Program-made: the position numbers and the translations under genes
Assembly (NCBI GenBank): GCA_963717765.1
Contig: CAVQWX010000003.1
Span: 372,001 to 436,000, forward strand
DNA: 64,000 nt
Direction of reading: 5' to 3'
Origin: JACDER01 sp963717765
GTDB taxonomy: Bacteria > Actinomycetota > Thermoleophilia > Gaiellales > Gaiellaceae
Notes under the pieces: generated by a model
What the model was told of the DNA's origin: nothing
Database searches by the model: none
Seen by the model: only the letters and a program-made list of their open reading frames with translations
Shown: positions 41,118-48,247 of the stretch, in pieces
Position numbering within the stretch: position 1 is the stretch's first letter
Layout of the letters: the number at the start of each line of letters is the position of its first letter

Positions 41118-41693
41118 ATGCTGACGCTCTACGACGCCGAGCGCTGCCCCTACGTCGGACGCGTGCGCATCGTCTTGGCCGAGAAGCGGATCCCGTACGA
41201 AAGTGTCTGGATCGACCTCGGCGACAAGCCGGCATGGCTGTACGAGAAGAATCCGGCCGGCCGCGTCCCGGTGATCGACGAGGACACCTTCGTCCTGTCC
41301 GAGTCGGCAGTGATCATGGAGTACCTGGAGGAGCGCTTCCCCGAGCCCGCGCTCCTCCCCGCTGATCCCGCCGAGCGCGCGCTGGCGCGACTGCGGATCT
41401 GGCGTCACGATGACTTCTCCAGCCCGTACTACGCCGTGCGGCGCGGTGACGACGGTGCGCACGAGCGGTTCGACGCCGCGCTGCGCGGGCTCGACGCGAT
41501 CCTCGAAGCCCAGCGCTACCTGACCGGGCGCGAGTTCGGGCTCGCCGACATCGCCTATGTGCCCTGGATCTTCCGCGGACAGCAGTCGTTCGGCCTCGAG
41601 GTCGAGCCCTTCCCGTCGCTCGCCGCGTGGCTCGAGCGGCTGCTCGAGCGGCCCTCGGTGGCCGCCGAAAGCGCCGTCGTCGCGGCCCTGTGA
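41118..41693 (+). CDS. Glutathione S-transferase family protein (maleylacetoacetate isomerase candidate)
   Basis: GST-fold protein of 191 residues. The thioredoxin-like N-terminal domain has LYDAERCPYVGRVRIVLAEK with a CPY start to the first helix, NPAGRVPVIDEDTFVLSESAVIMEYLEERFP in parts (cis-Pro VPV and the ESA glutathione-gamma-Glu site), and the helical domain ends with TGREFGLADIAYVPWI. Most actinobacteria lack glutathione, so the thiol used is uncertain. Given the homogentisate genes nearby, maleylacetoacetate isomerase is a reasonable role. Confidence 0.85.
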   Translation: MLTLYDAERCPYVGRVRIVLAEKRIPYESVWIDLGDKPAWLYEKNPAGRVPVIDEDTFVLSESAVIMEYLEERFPEPALLPADPAERALARLRIWRHDDFSSPYYAVRRGDDGAHERFDAALRGLDAILEAQRYLTGREFGLADIAYVPWIFRGQQSFGLEVEPFPSLAAWLERLLERPSVAAESAVVAAL

Positions 41694-41724
41694 CGTGTGG
41701 TCGCGGCCGTGGGCGCCTTCCCGT

Positions 41725-41828
41725 CTGGTCGGTGAAAACCAAGCAGACCAAGGACGCAGGGAGGCCCCGAACTGATCAGTACGGGGCCGACTGAGGACGC
41801 CGGGATGCGCCGGTTTGCAGCCGACCAG
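41725..41828 (+). repeat. Structured dispersed element, copy 1 (candidate ncRNA or MITE-like)
   Basis: Read on the plus strand: outer stem CTGGTCGG/CCGACCAG with inner AAACC/GGTTT, then the conserved strand AAGCAG(AC)CAAGGACGCA with GGGAG, then a long hairpin (GGCCCCG ... CGGGGCC with ACTGATCAGT inside), then conserved CGACTGAGGACGC, then a small GC hairpin that closes into the outer stem. A second copy lies at 58951-59057 on the minus strand with different but still pairing stems. Orientation is not known. Its right end runs into the decayed hydrolase gene. Confidence 0.7.
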
Positions 41829-42130
41829 GCGGACAAGGTAGTCCGCGGCCGCGGCCACCTAGTCCTGCTGCACGCCTTCCCGCTCGACGAGCGCATGTGG
41901 GAGCCGCTCGACCGTGACGACGCGGTCGCGCCTCGGCTGTACGAGCCGGGGAGCACGTCGCGCGGCTCGGCGTCCCGCTCGTCATGGCCGTCGGCGAGCA
42001 CGATCCGTTCATCTCGGTCGAGGAGGCGCGCGCGACTGGCGGACGCGTGGAGGTACTCGAGGGGGCCGGGCACCTGATCTCGATGGAGCGGCCGGAGGAG
42101 TTCAACCGGCTTCTGGACGAGCTCCTGTGA
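41805..42130 (+). pseudogene. Alpha/beta-hydrolase remnant (internal deletion and frameshift)
   Basis: Two pieces of an alpha/beta-hydrolase remain in different frames. The first (41805 to about 41940) reads HLVLLHAFPLDERMWEPL, the start of the fold with the oxyanion-hole region. The second (about 41942-42130) reads VARLGVPLVMAVGEHDPF, VEVLEGAGHLISMERPEEF and LLDELL, containing the acid and His of the triad. The central 100 or more residues with the nucleophile elbow GxSxG are gone. The 5' end is overlapped by the structured repeat. The stop still overlaps the rhodanese start (GTGA), a trace of the old operon. Confidence 0.75.
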
Positions 42131-42462
42131 ACGAGATCGGCTACGAGGAGCTGTCGAAGCGGCTCGGCTCGGTGGCCGTCATCGACGTTCGCACAGGCGC
42201 TGAGTACTCGGGCACCGGCGGGTATCCCTGCTGCGGCCGGCACGGCCACATTCCCGGTGCCCGGCACGTCCCCGTCGAGGACATCCTCGGGGCCGAGGAT
42301 GTGCAGGCGCTCATCGGTGAGCCCGAAGGTACCGAGATCGTCCTCTACTGCCACAGCGGCGGGCGTTCGGCGCGCGCGGCATCCGCGCTCGCCGAGGCGG
42401 GCTACAACGCCAGGAACTACGGGGGTTCCTGGCACGAGTGGTCCTACGTGGACGAGCGGTGA
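42127..42462 (+). CDS. Rhodanese-domain protein
   Basis: Single rhodanese domain of 111 residues. VAVIDVRTGAEYSGTG carries the conserved Asp-Val-Arg, HGHIPGARHVPVEDI is the usual block, and the active-site loop is YCHSGGRSAR with the sulphur-accepting Cys. A GYPCCGRHG insertion adds two Cys before HIPGA. GTG start overlaps the pseudogene stop. The Nudix gene overlaps its end by 4 bp. Likely sulphur transfer or thiosulphate/persulphide handling. Confidence 0.92.
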   Translation: MNEIGYEELSKRLGSVAVIDVRTGAEYSGTGGYPCCGRHGHIPGARHVPVEDILGAEDVQALIGEPEGTEIVLYCHSGGRSARAASALAEAGYNARNYGGSWHEWSYVDER

Positions 42463-42950
42463 AGCTCCGCCCCTGGCTCGTCTCTATCGCGCCTCGCTGG
42501 CTGAAGCAGTCCTATCCCACGCCAAAGGTCGACGTGCGGGGTGTGGTGGTCCGCGACGGACGCATGTTGCTTGTCCGCGAGCTGACGGACGGGCGCTGGG
42601 CGCTGCCGGGTGGCTGGGCGGACGTCGGCGAGTCGCTCTCGGAGGCCGTCGTCCGCGAGGTCCGCGAGGAGTCCGGCTACTCGACGCGCGCGGTCAAGCT
42701 GCTCGCGGTCTTGAACCTCGGCCGTTACCAGGACGGGCGGCCGCTGCGGCCGAACATCTACAAGCTCTTCGTCCGCTGTGAGCTCGTTGTGGAGGAGCCG
42801 GGCCCGCTGATCGGCGCCGAGACGGGCGAGGCCGCGTTCTTCGCCGAGGACGAGCTGCCCGAGCTGTCCGCGCCGCGCGGGACGCGGGAGCAGCTCGCGC
42901 GCCTCTTCGAGCACGCGCGCCGGCCGGGCCTCCCGACCGACTTCGACTAA
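42459..42950 (+). CDS. Nudix hydrolase
   Basis: Nudix protein of 163 residues from GTG 42459 (GTGA overlap with the rhodanese stop). The Nudix box is complete: GGWADVGESLSEAVVREVREESG. Upstream text VDVRGVVVRDGRMLLVRELTDGRWALPGG is the standard approach to it, and the N-terminal helix (RPWLVSIAPRWLKQSYPTPKV in part) resembles ADP-ribose or NADH-type members with a leading helical domain. Substrate not determined. The 3' end overlaps a convergent gene by 4 bp. Confidence 0.92.
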   Translation: MKLRPWLVSIAPRWLKQSYPTPKVDVRGVVVRDGRMLLVRELTDGRWALPGGWADVGESLSEAVVREVREESGYSTRAVKLLAVLNLGRYQDGRPLRPNIYKLFVRCELVVEEPGPLIGAETGEAAFFAEDELPELSAPRGTREQLARLFEHARRPGLPTDFD

Positions 42951-43768
42951 CCAAGCGCCAGCAACGCAATCCCGCCGGCCACCACGATCGATCCGGCGAG
43001 CCGCACGCGCGTGACCCGCTCGTGCAGGAAGAGCGCGGCCATGACGGTCGCGATCACGACGCTCGTCTCGCGCACGGCCGCGACCGACGCTGCCGGGGCG
43101 AGCTGGAGCGCGGCGAGAACGAGCGAGTAGGCGCCGAAGCCGGCCGCGGCCAGCAGGCCGTTGACCGGCCGGATCTCCGACCGCACCGCCGCGCGCCCGC
43201 GCGCGACGAGCATCGCAGCGAGATACACGAAGGCCGGCCCGGCCAGCACCAGCTCGAGGTACGGGATCGGCGAGGCGTGCCGCACTCCCTCCTTGTCCAC
43301 CAGCGTGTAGCCGGCGATGCAGCAGGCGATCGCGACACCGAAGAGCAGCCCGCGCGTGTCGCCTTTCCGCGCCAGCCCGCGGACGAGGAAGACACCGGTG
43401 CCGACCGCGATCACGCCGAGCACCTGGCCGGTGGACGTCGAGCGCCCGGCCGCGACGGCGATGACGAGCACTGTCACCGGCGCCAGCCCGCGCGCCACGG
43501 GGTAGACGAGACTGACCTCCGAGCGGCGATAAGCCGCGGCGAGGAGCGCGAAGTACACGAGCTCGAGCACGGACGACGCGGCGATCCATGGCGCCGCCGG
43601 CCAGGTGACGTGCCCCGCGAAAGCTGCGATCGGGGCGAAGAGGAGGACGGAGAAGACGAGGACGACGGCGGTCGCGGCCTCGATGTCCTTCGAGCGCCCG
43701 AGGAAGACGTTCCAGAAGGCGTGGAGGAACGCGGCGCCGAGTGCGAGCCCGAGCGCCGCCGCCGACAC
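42947..43768 (-). CDS. DMT superfamily EamA permease
   Basis: Membrane transporter of 273 residues with about nine or ten helices. EamA text: AAFLHAFWNVFLGRSKDIEA at the start, YRRSEVSLVYPVARGLAPV in the first repeat and HERVTRVRLAGSIVVAGGIALLALG at the end. The substrate is not predictable. It lies 9 bp after the amidotransferase gene in the direction of transcription, so both are probably on one mRNA. Confidence 0.88.
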   Translation of the reverse strand: MSAAALGLALGAAFLHAFWNVFLGRSKDIEAATAVVLVFSVLLFAPIAAFAGHVTWPAAPWIAASSVLELVYFALLAAAYRRSEVSLVYPVARGLAPVTVLVIAVAAGRSTSTGQVLGVIAVGTGVFLVRGLARKGDTRGLLFGVAIACCIAGYTLVDKEGVRHASPIPYLELVLAGPAFVYLAAMLVARGRAAVRSEIRPVNGLLAAAGFGAYSLVLAALQLAPAASVAAVRETSVVIATVMAALFLHERVTRVRLAGSIVVAGGIALLALG

Positions 43769-43777
43769 GTGGGGTCG

Positions 43778-44482
43778 CTAGGCGGGCGCGCCGACCCGGT
43801 CGGCGACTTCGAGGAAGGACGCGCACAGGCCTCGGCCGAGCTCGTTCCAGTCCGCGATGCGCTCTCGCGTCTGCTCCACCAGCTCGTCGCGGCTCATCGG
43901 CAGCTCGGACTCGTCCTCGTCCGCCCAGCTCTCGATCTGCTCTTCGGTCACCTCGGCATGGAACTGGATCCCCCAGGCCCGGTCGCCGAGGCGGAAGGCC
44001 TGGGTGCAGACAGGGCTCCGTGCCAGCTCGACCGCGCCGGCCGGGATCCCATGCGTGTAGTAGTGCCACTGGAACGCGTCGAACCGCTCGGGCAGGCCGC
44101 CGAACAGCTCGTCGTCGCGTGCCTCCTCCGTCAGCTCGACCGGGTACCAGCCGACCTCGGGCTCGGATGAAGGCCCGACCTCGGCGTGCGCCGCCTTCGC
44201 GATCAACTGCGCGCCGAGGCAGACGCCCAGCATCGGCACCTGCAGCCCGAGGAGCCGCTGGAGGAGAAAGTTCTCGTCGCGCAGCCACGGATGGTGCTCC
44301 TCGTGGTCGGCGTGCATTGCGCCGCCGAGGACGAGCACGGCGCCGTAGGCGTCGAGCGGCCGCGGCGGAGGCGTGCCCCAGCTCAGGCTCCACTCCTCCA
44401 GCTCGTCTCCCCGCTCGGCGATGGGCTCGGCAAAAACTCCCGCGCGGACGTTGTCGCCGTGGATCACCGCGAGGATGTTCAC
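43778..44482 (-). CDS. Class I glutamine amidotransferase-like protein (GMP synthase-type)
   Basis: GATase1 domain protein of 234 residues. The nucleophile is in LGVCLGAQLIAKA and the catalytic His and Glu in WGIQFHAEVTEEQ. VLVLGGAMHADHEEHHPWL and GWYPVEL also fit the group of stand-alone amidotransferase-like proteins related to the GMP synthase glutaminase. No synthetase partner is adjacent; such proteins may hydrolyse gamma-glutamyl compounds. The GTG start has a TAGAGT box 6 nt upstream, so the message is probably leaderless. Confidence 0.92.
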   Translation of the reverse strand: MNILAVIHGDNVRAGVFAEPIAERGDELEEWSLSWGTPPPRPLDAYGAVLVLGGAMHADHEEHHPWLRDENFLLQRLLGLQVPMLGVCLGAQLIAKAAHAEVGPSSEPEVGWYPVELTEEARDDELFGGLPERFDAFQWHYYTHGIPAGAVELARSPVCTQAFRLGDRAWGIQFHAEVTEEQIESWADEDESELPMSRDELVEQTRERIADWNELGRGLCASFLEVADRVGAPA

Positions 44483-44488
44483 TCGAGC

Positions 44489-44494
44489 ACTCTA
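44489..44494 (-). promoter_or_regulatory. -10 box TAGAGT, leaderless spacing
   Basis: TAGAGT on the minus strand lies 6 nt before the GTG of the amidotransferase gene and abuts the palindrome at 44494-44555. Confidence 0.4.
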
Positions 44495-44555
44495 GTGGTT
44501 TGGCCCGTAACGTTGCCCGGCCAGGGGCCAGGCGGACGTTGCCGGTCAGACCACT
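44494..44555. repeat. 62-bp imperfect palindrome with AGTGGTYTGRCC ends
   Basis: AGTGGTTTGGCC (44494-44505) faces GGTCAGACCACT (44544-44555), with AACGT repeated in inverted order inside and a GGCCAGGGGCC turn at the centre. It fills the gap between two minus-strand genes. The GGTCTGACC end recalls the element at 14037-14132. It looks like a small palindromic mobile element, and could also terminate transcription. Confidence 0.55.
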
Positions 44556-45555
44556 AACCCAGCCTCACCGTCGCGCTCTGCGCTGTGAAGGGCGCGAGCG
44601 TGAGGCTGGAGCAGACGGCGTCGGGCTGGAGCGCGAAGCTCTCGCAGCGCGAGAGCGGGCCTGCTCGGAGAGGCGCGGAGATCGTGGCGCGAAAGACCTT
44701 GTTGGCCCTGAGCGGGGCGACGACCTCGAACCTCCCGCGTTCGAACGAGGTGGCATAGGTCAGGCGCGTGAGCGCGCCCGCCCTGCGGCCCGCGAAGACC
44801 TGCACCCGCACGCCGGACACGCCGCGCGCGCCCGCGGTCACCGTCCCCGAGAGGCGGATGAACGTGCGCCCATGTCGGCCGTGCGGACGGATGAGCTTGC
44901 GCCCCAGCGTCAGCCTCGGAGGGAGGCTGACGATCGTCTGGCTCTGCGCCGGGGGCGATGGGACCTGCGACTGCGTGCGCAGGATCGTCGTCCAGCGGTA
45001 CTCACCCGCGGCCGTTGGATTCGTGAACACTCCGTTGACCGTCAGCGAGGCGCGAAGCAGCCGGTAGCCGGCCGTCGCCGGGTCGTCCAGGCACAGCCGG
45101 GTACGGGCGGCGTAATTCGCGGAGGAAAACCGGTCGGCGTACAGGACGAGCCGCCCGAGCGTTGCTCCGCCCGCGTTGAGGTTGACCGTCCACACCGCAT
45201 CGTGGACGGGGCGGTCCGGCGCACAGCCGGTCCCGGGATTCGTAACGGGATCGGCGTTCTTGATCAGCCCCGTCACCCGCGTGTCGGCTGACGTCGACGT
45301 TGAGACGTGGCCGTCGAGCGCCCCGATGGTCGCGCCGATCGGCTGGCCGAGGTCGACCCCGAAGCCGGCCGGGGCGAAGACGTCCATCGATGCGGTCGGA
45401 TCCTGCCCCGTGTCCTCGAAGCGGATGATCGTGGAGGCGGCCGTGGCGAACTCGCTCGTCGTGGCCGAGACCGAGAGCGTGGGGGCGGCCGCGAGCGCCG
45501 CGCCGGCGAGGGCGGACGCGGCGAGCGCGGAAAGGATGGCGACGACCTTGAGCAC
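44554..45555 (-). CDS. Secreted beta-rich protein of unknown function, paralog of the next gene upstream
   Basis: Exported protein of 333 residues with a signal peptide (VVAILSALAASALAGAALAA). The N-terminal 200 residues match in pattern the neighbouring protein: FAPAGFGVDLGQPIGATIGALDG, GCAPDRPVHDAVWTVNL, RLCLDDP and AAGEYRWTTI. The last 100 residues look like an Ig-like sandwich (FIRLSGTVTAGARGVSGVRVQVF). Two Cys near the end (CESFALQPDAVC) may form a disulphide. No named family. A long hairpin lies just upstream of the GTG start, and no ribosome site is visible. Confidence 0.8.
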   Translation of the reverse strand: MLKVVAILSALAASALAGAALAAAPTLSVSATTSEFATAASTIIRFEDTGQDPTASMDVFAPAGFGVDLGQPIGATIGALDGHVSTSTSADTRVTGLIKNADPVTNPGTGCAPDRPVHDAVWTVNLNAGGATLGRLVLYADRFSSANYAARTRLCLDDPATAGYRLLRASLTVNGVFTNPTAAGEYRWTTILRTQSQVPSPPAQSQTIVSLPPRLTLGRKLIRPHGRHGRTFIRLSGTVTAGARGVSGVRVQVFAGRRAGALTRLTYATSFERGRFEVVAPLRANKVFRATISAPLRAGPLSRCESFALQPDAVCSSLTLAPFTAQSATVRLG

Positions 45556-45568
45556 TGGGCGCGAGAAC

Positions 45569-45598
45569 TCGACGGGGCTCCGCTCGGAGCCCCGTCGA
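45569..45598. terminator. Perfect 14-bp stem-loop between the two secreted paralog genes
   Basis: TCGACGGGGCTCCG and CGGAGCCCCGTCGA are perfectly complementary with a 2-nt loop. The hairpin sits 13 nt upstream of the downstream start codon on the minus strand. Without a T-run it may be a processing or attenuation point that sets unequal expression of the two genes. Confidence 0.5.
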
Positions 45599-45618
45599 AA
45601 GGGTAGCTGTCTCGCCGG

Positions 45619-46770
45619 TTAGCCGTGCCCTCGGGGGCGCTTCTTCGGCTTCTTGTGCTTGATGCGCTTGTGCGTGAGCTTCGGCTTGACGACCCGCGTT
45701 TGCTCGGTCGTCGCGACGAGACCGCTCTGCGTGACGCTGGCGCACGGCATGTTCACGCCGGGCGCGAGCGGGAGCGGTGGGACGCAAGTTCCGCCGCTCA
45801 GCGTCTGCGCACCGTTGGTGTAGACCGCGTGGTAGGAGGTCGTCTTCCTCAGCTTCATCGTCTTCGTGAACGCACCGTTGTCGTTCGTCTGGACGGTGGC
45901 GACCTTGGTGTTCGTTCCGGCCACGATGTCGGCGTTGGCTCCCCCGACCGGCTCGCCACCGGCCTGGAGCTTGCCGCTGATCTTGACGGAGTATGTGTAG
46001 AAGATGTCCGTGAAGAGCTTGTGCTTGACCCTGCGCGTCTTGGTCAGGCGTTTGGCAGTGAGGGAGGCGTCCACCGGCGCGGCGTCGATCGCCTGCGTCT
46101 CCACGGTCCCTGCGAGGTTCACCGAGTTGTCGTTGATGGCCTTGTACGGCGTGTTGATCGCCGTCCAGCGGAACTGACCGGAAGTCGACGGCGAGAAGAT
46201 GTTCAGGGTGTTCCCCACGTCCAGGGACGCCTCGAGGAGCTTGATCTGAAAGGAGGCAAGGGGAGGCGGCGGGAGGCAGAGCTGGATCGACGTCGAGGAG
46301 AACAGCTCGTACGGCCCTCCCGTCGTCGCGTCCAGGAAGAGCGGCACCGGGGCGGGCAGCGACTGGCCGGCCGCGGTCACGTTCAGCAGCCAGATCGCGG
46401 CATGCGTCTCGCTCCCCGTGCACGTCTTCGCGGTTGCCATCAGCGCCGCGTTCGTCGGGTCGCCGGCGACGATCGTCCCGGCGACGGGCACCGTCGCACC
46501 TCCGAAGGCCCCGGCGATGACCGAACCTTGCAGCGTTCCGATGTTCGTGCCGGGCGACTGGACGTAGTTGCCGCTGTACCCCGGGGGCACGAGGATGGTC
46601 ACGTGCGCCGTCGCCTCGTCCGCGTCGGTCTGCGAGAACTTGATGCTCGTGACCTCGTCGGATCTGGTGATCAGCAGCTTCGGCGCGTAGGCCCCGAAAG
46701 CCGACGACGCGAACGCGAGCGCGGCCGCGGCCGCGGCGGCCAGGAGGCCGAGCCGGAGTGTCTTTCTCAT
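45619..46770 (-). CDS. Secreted beta-rich protein of unknown function with basic tail
   Basis: Exported protein of 383 residues. Signal peptide LRLGLLAAAAAAALAFASSAFG. The body shares with the downstream protein the blocks LVPPGYSGNYVQSPGTNIGTLQG, ETHAAIWLLNV, IQLCLPPPP, ASLDVGN and SGQFRWTAI, then an Ig-like part (YSVKISGKLQAGGEPVGGANADIV). The C-terminus is strongly basic (LTHKRIKHKKPKKRPRGHG), which could bind anionic envelope polymers. ATG 46770 has AAAGGA at the right distance; ATG 46785 overlaps the upstream stop (ATGA) and is the alternative. Confidence 0.8.
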   Translation of the reverse strand: MRKTLRLGLLAAAAAAALAFASSAFGAYAPKLLITRSDEVTSIKFSQTDADEATAHVTILVPPGYSGNYVQSPGTNIGTLQGSVIAGAFGGATVPVAGTIVAGDPTNAALMATAKTCTGSETHAAIWLLNVTAAGQSLPAPVPLFLDATTGGPYELFSSTSIQLCLPPPPLASFQIKLLEASLDVGNTLNIFSPSTSGQFRWTAINTPYKAINDNSVNLAGTVETQAIDAAPVDASLTAKRLTKTRRVKHKLFTDIFYTYSVKISGKLQAGGEPVGGANADIVAGTNTKVATVQTNDNGAFTKTMKLRKTTSYHAVYTNGAQTLSGGTCVPPLPLAPGVNMPCASVTQSGLVATTEQTRVVKPKLTHKRIKHKKPKKRPRGHG

Positions 46771-46781
46771 CTGGTTTCCTT

Positions 46782-48197
46782 TCATCTGGAGACGGGGCGC
46801 TGCAGGACTGGTAGCCGCAACGTGGTCTTGGCCACGGTCAACTTGGCCGACGGCGACATGCCGACGTCGAGGTAGAGGGCGTTGCCGATGTTCTGCGCCG
46901 TCGAGGAGGACGCAAGCGTGAGTCGCAGGCGCGAGCCGGACGGAATGAGGGTTGCGTCATTGAGAAGCCGAATCGTGACGCGGGTTGCCTGCGCAGTCAA
47001 CCCCGACGTCGGGATCCCGCCTTCGCTGATCACCGTCTCGCCGCCGCCGGGCGTGAGCGCGGAGACGACGGCGACGAGGTGCGGCCAGCCAGTCGAGGAC
47101 GAGACGCTGGCGGTGACCGTGGCCGAGCCGAAGGCCTCGAGCCGGCGCCTGGGAAGCTTCACCGTCCGCACGACGCTGTCGGTCGCGGCGATCGTCCGCT
47201 TCGCGCCCGTGAGCTTCAGGTTCATCACCTTGGTCTTCGGCCACGTCTTGAAGCTCATCGTCTTGCCCGTCCACGGATCGGCTGCGACCTCGACCGGCGG
47301 CCGTGTGTCGATTCCGTTCGGCAATCCCTTGAGGTAGCGGTCGAACCATTCGCGCGCCTCGGTCACGTAATGCGGCCTCTCGGCCTCGGGGTTCGAGGCG
47401 GGCGCGTGGCCGAGATCCCCCAGGTACAGCCGCTTCGGCCCCTTGACCGCGATGTAACCCGCCTTCGCCTGCGAGATGTCGAAGGCGTAGTCGCGGCGGC
47501 CCTGGATGAAGAAGGACGGCGTGGTCAGGCTCGAAAGCCCGGGGAGGGAGGAGCGCTGCGCGGAGAACGCCTTGACGGTTGAGATGTTCTGGTTCCGGAT
47601 CGCGTCCTGTGCGATCCCGTAGACGGTGGGTTCCCAGCTGTGCACCGACTGGAGGAAGTTCGCGATCGCGCCGGTCTTCGGCCAGCCCTGGGGCGCGAGC
47701 GCCTGGTACAGGTCGGTCCAGGTGATCGTGGGGACGATGGCCTTGAACGGGATACCCTCGACCGCAGCCCGCAGAACCGCGCCTCCGCCGAGCGAGAAGC
47801 CCATCGCGCCGATCTGCGTGTCGGAGACGTCCGCTCGCGACGTGAACGACTCGAAGGCCTCGCGCAGGTCGGCCAGCTCGCGCGGCCCGTCGAGCGTGAC
47901 TAGCCCGCCTGAGGCGCCGTGCCCGCGCGCGTCGTAGGCGAGAACGGCGTAGCCCTGGTTGACCAGGAAGCCCTGCGCTATCGGCGCCATGCTCGCGCGC
48001 GTCCCGCCGAGGCCGTGGAAGAGCATGACCGCGGGCCAGCCGCCCGCGGGCGGCGTCCCGTCCGGCAGATAGAGGGTGGCGGCAAGCGACACGCCGTCGT
48101 CCATCTGCAGCGAGACTTCGGTGCTCGAGGCGTGGGCGGGAGCGGCGGCGATTGCCAAGGCCCCCGCCAGCGAAATCAAAGGGAAGAACCTTCGCAA
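46782..48197 (-). CDS. Secreted alpha/beta-hydrolase, X-Pro dipeptidyl-peptidase (S15)-like
   Basis: Exported hydrolase of about 471 residues from TTG 48197, giving a clean signal peptide (RRFFPLISLAGALAIAAAPAHA). Serine nucleophile in AMGFSLGGGAVLRAA, HGLGGTRAS oxyanion region, catalytic Asp in FFIQGRRDYAFD and His in LGDLGHAPASN. A C-terminal jelly-roll (VVSALTPGGGETVISEGG; IPSGSRLRLTLASSS) is the usual binding domain of S15/CocE-type enzymes. The frame stays open to 48263, which would overlap murI. It heads the operon with the two secreted paralogs. Confidence 0.88.
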   Translation of the reverse strand: MRRFFPLISLAGALAIAAAPAHASSTEVSLQMDDGVSLAATLYLPDGTPPAGGWPAVMLFHGLGGTRASMAPIAQGFLVNQGYAVLAYDARGHGASGGLVTLDGPRELADLREAFESFTSRADVSDTQIGAMGFSLGGGAVLRAAVEGIPFKAIVPTITWTDLYQALAPQGWPKTGAIANFLQSVHSWEPTVYGIAQDAIRNQNISTVKAFSAQRSSLPGLSSLTTPSFFIQGRRDYAFDISQAKAGYIAVKGPKRLYLGDLGHAPASNPEAERPHYVTEAREWFDRYLKGLPNGIDTRPPVEVAADPWTGKTMSFKTWPKTKVMNLKLTGAKRTIAATDSVVRTVKLPRRRLEAFGSATVTASVSSSTGWPHLVAVVSALTPGGGETVISEGGIPTSGLTAQATRVTIRLLNDATLIPSGSRLRLTLASSSTAQNIGNALYLDVGMSPSAKLTVAKTTLRLPVLQRPVSR

Positions 48198-48207
48198 ACT
48201 GCGGAGA

Positions 48208-48213
48208 AGGGTA
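48208..48213 (-). promoter_or_regulatory. -10-like box TACCCT for the secreted hydrolase operon
   Basis: TACCCT on the minus strand lies 10 nt before the TTG at 48197, in the divergent gap with murI. This supports the TTG over start codons further upstream. Confidence 0.3.
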
Positions 48214-48232
48214 GCCCAACCGCGTCCGCTCC

Positions 48233-48238
48233 TACAAT
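48233..48238 (+). promoter_or_regulatory. -10 box TACAAT for murI
   Basis: TACAAT lies 9 nt before the GTG of murI with no Shine-Dalgarno sequence between; the transcript would have a leader of two bases or none. Confidence 0.45.
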
Positions 48239-48247
48239 CGCTCCTCA

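Noticed and set aside
41791..41797. CTGAGGA in the structured element resembles the CUGANGA core of hammerhead ribozymes
   Set aside because: The required GAAA strand and the cleavage-site stem arrangement are absent in both copies, so there is no support for a hammerhead.
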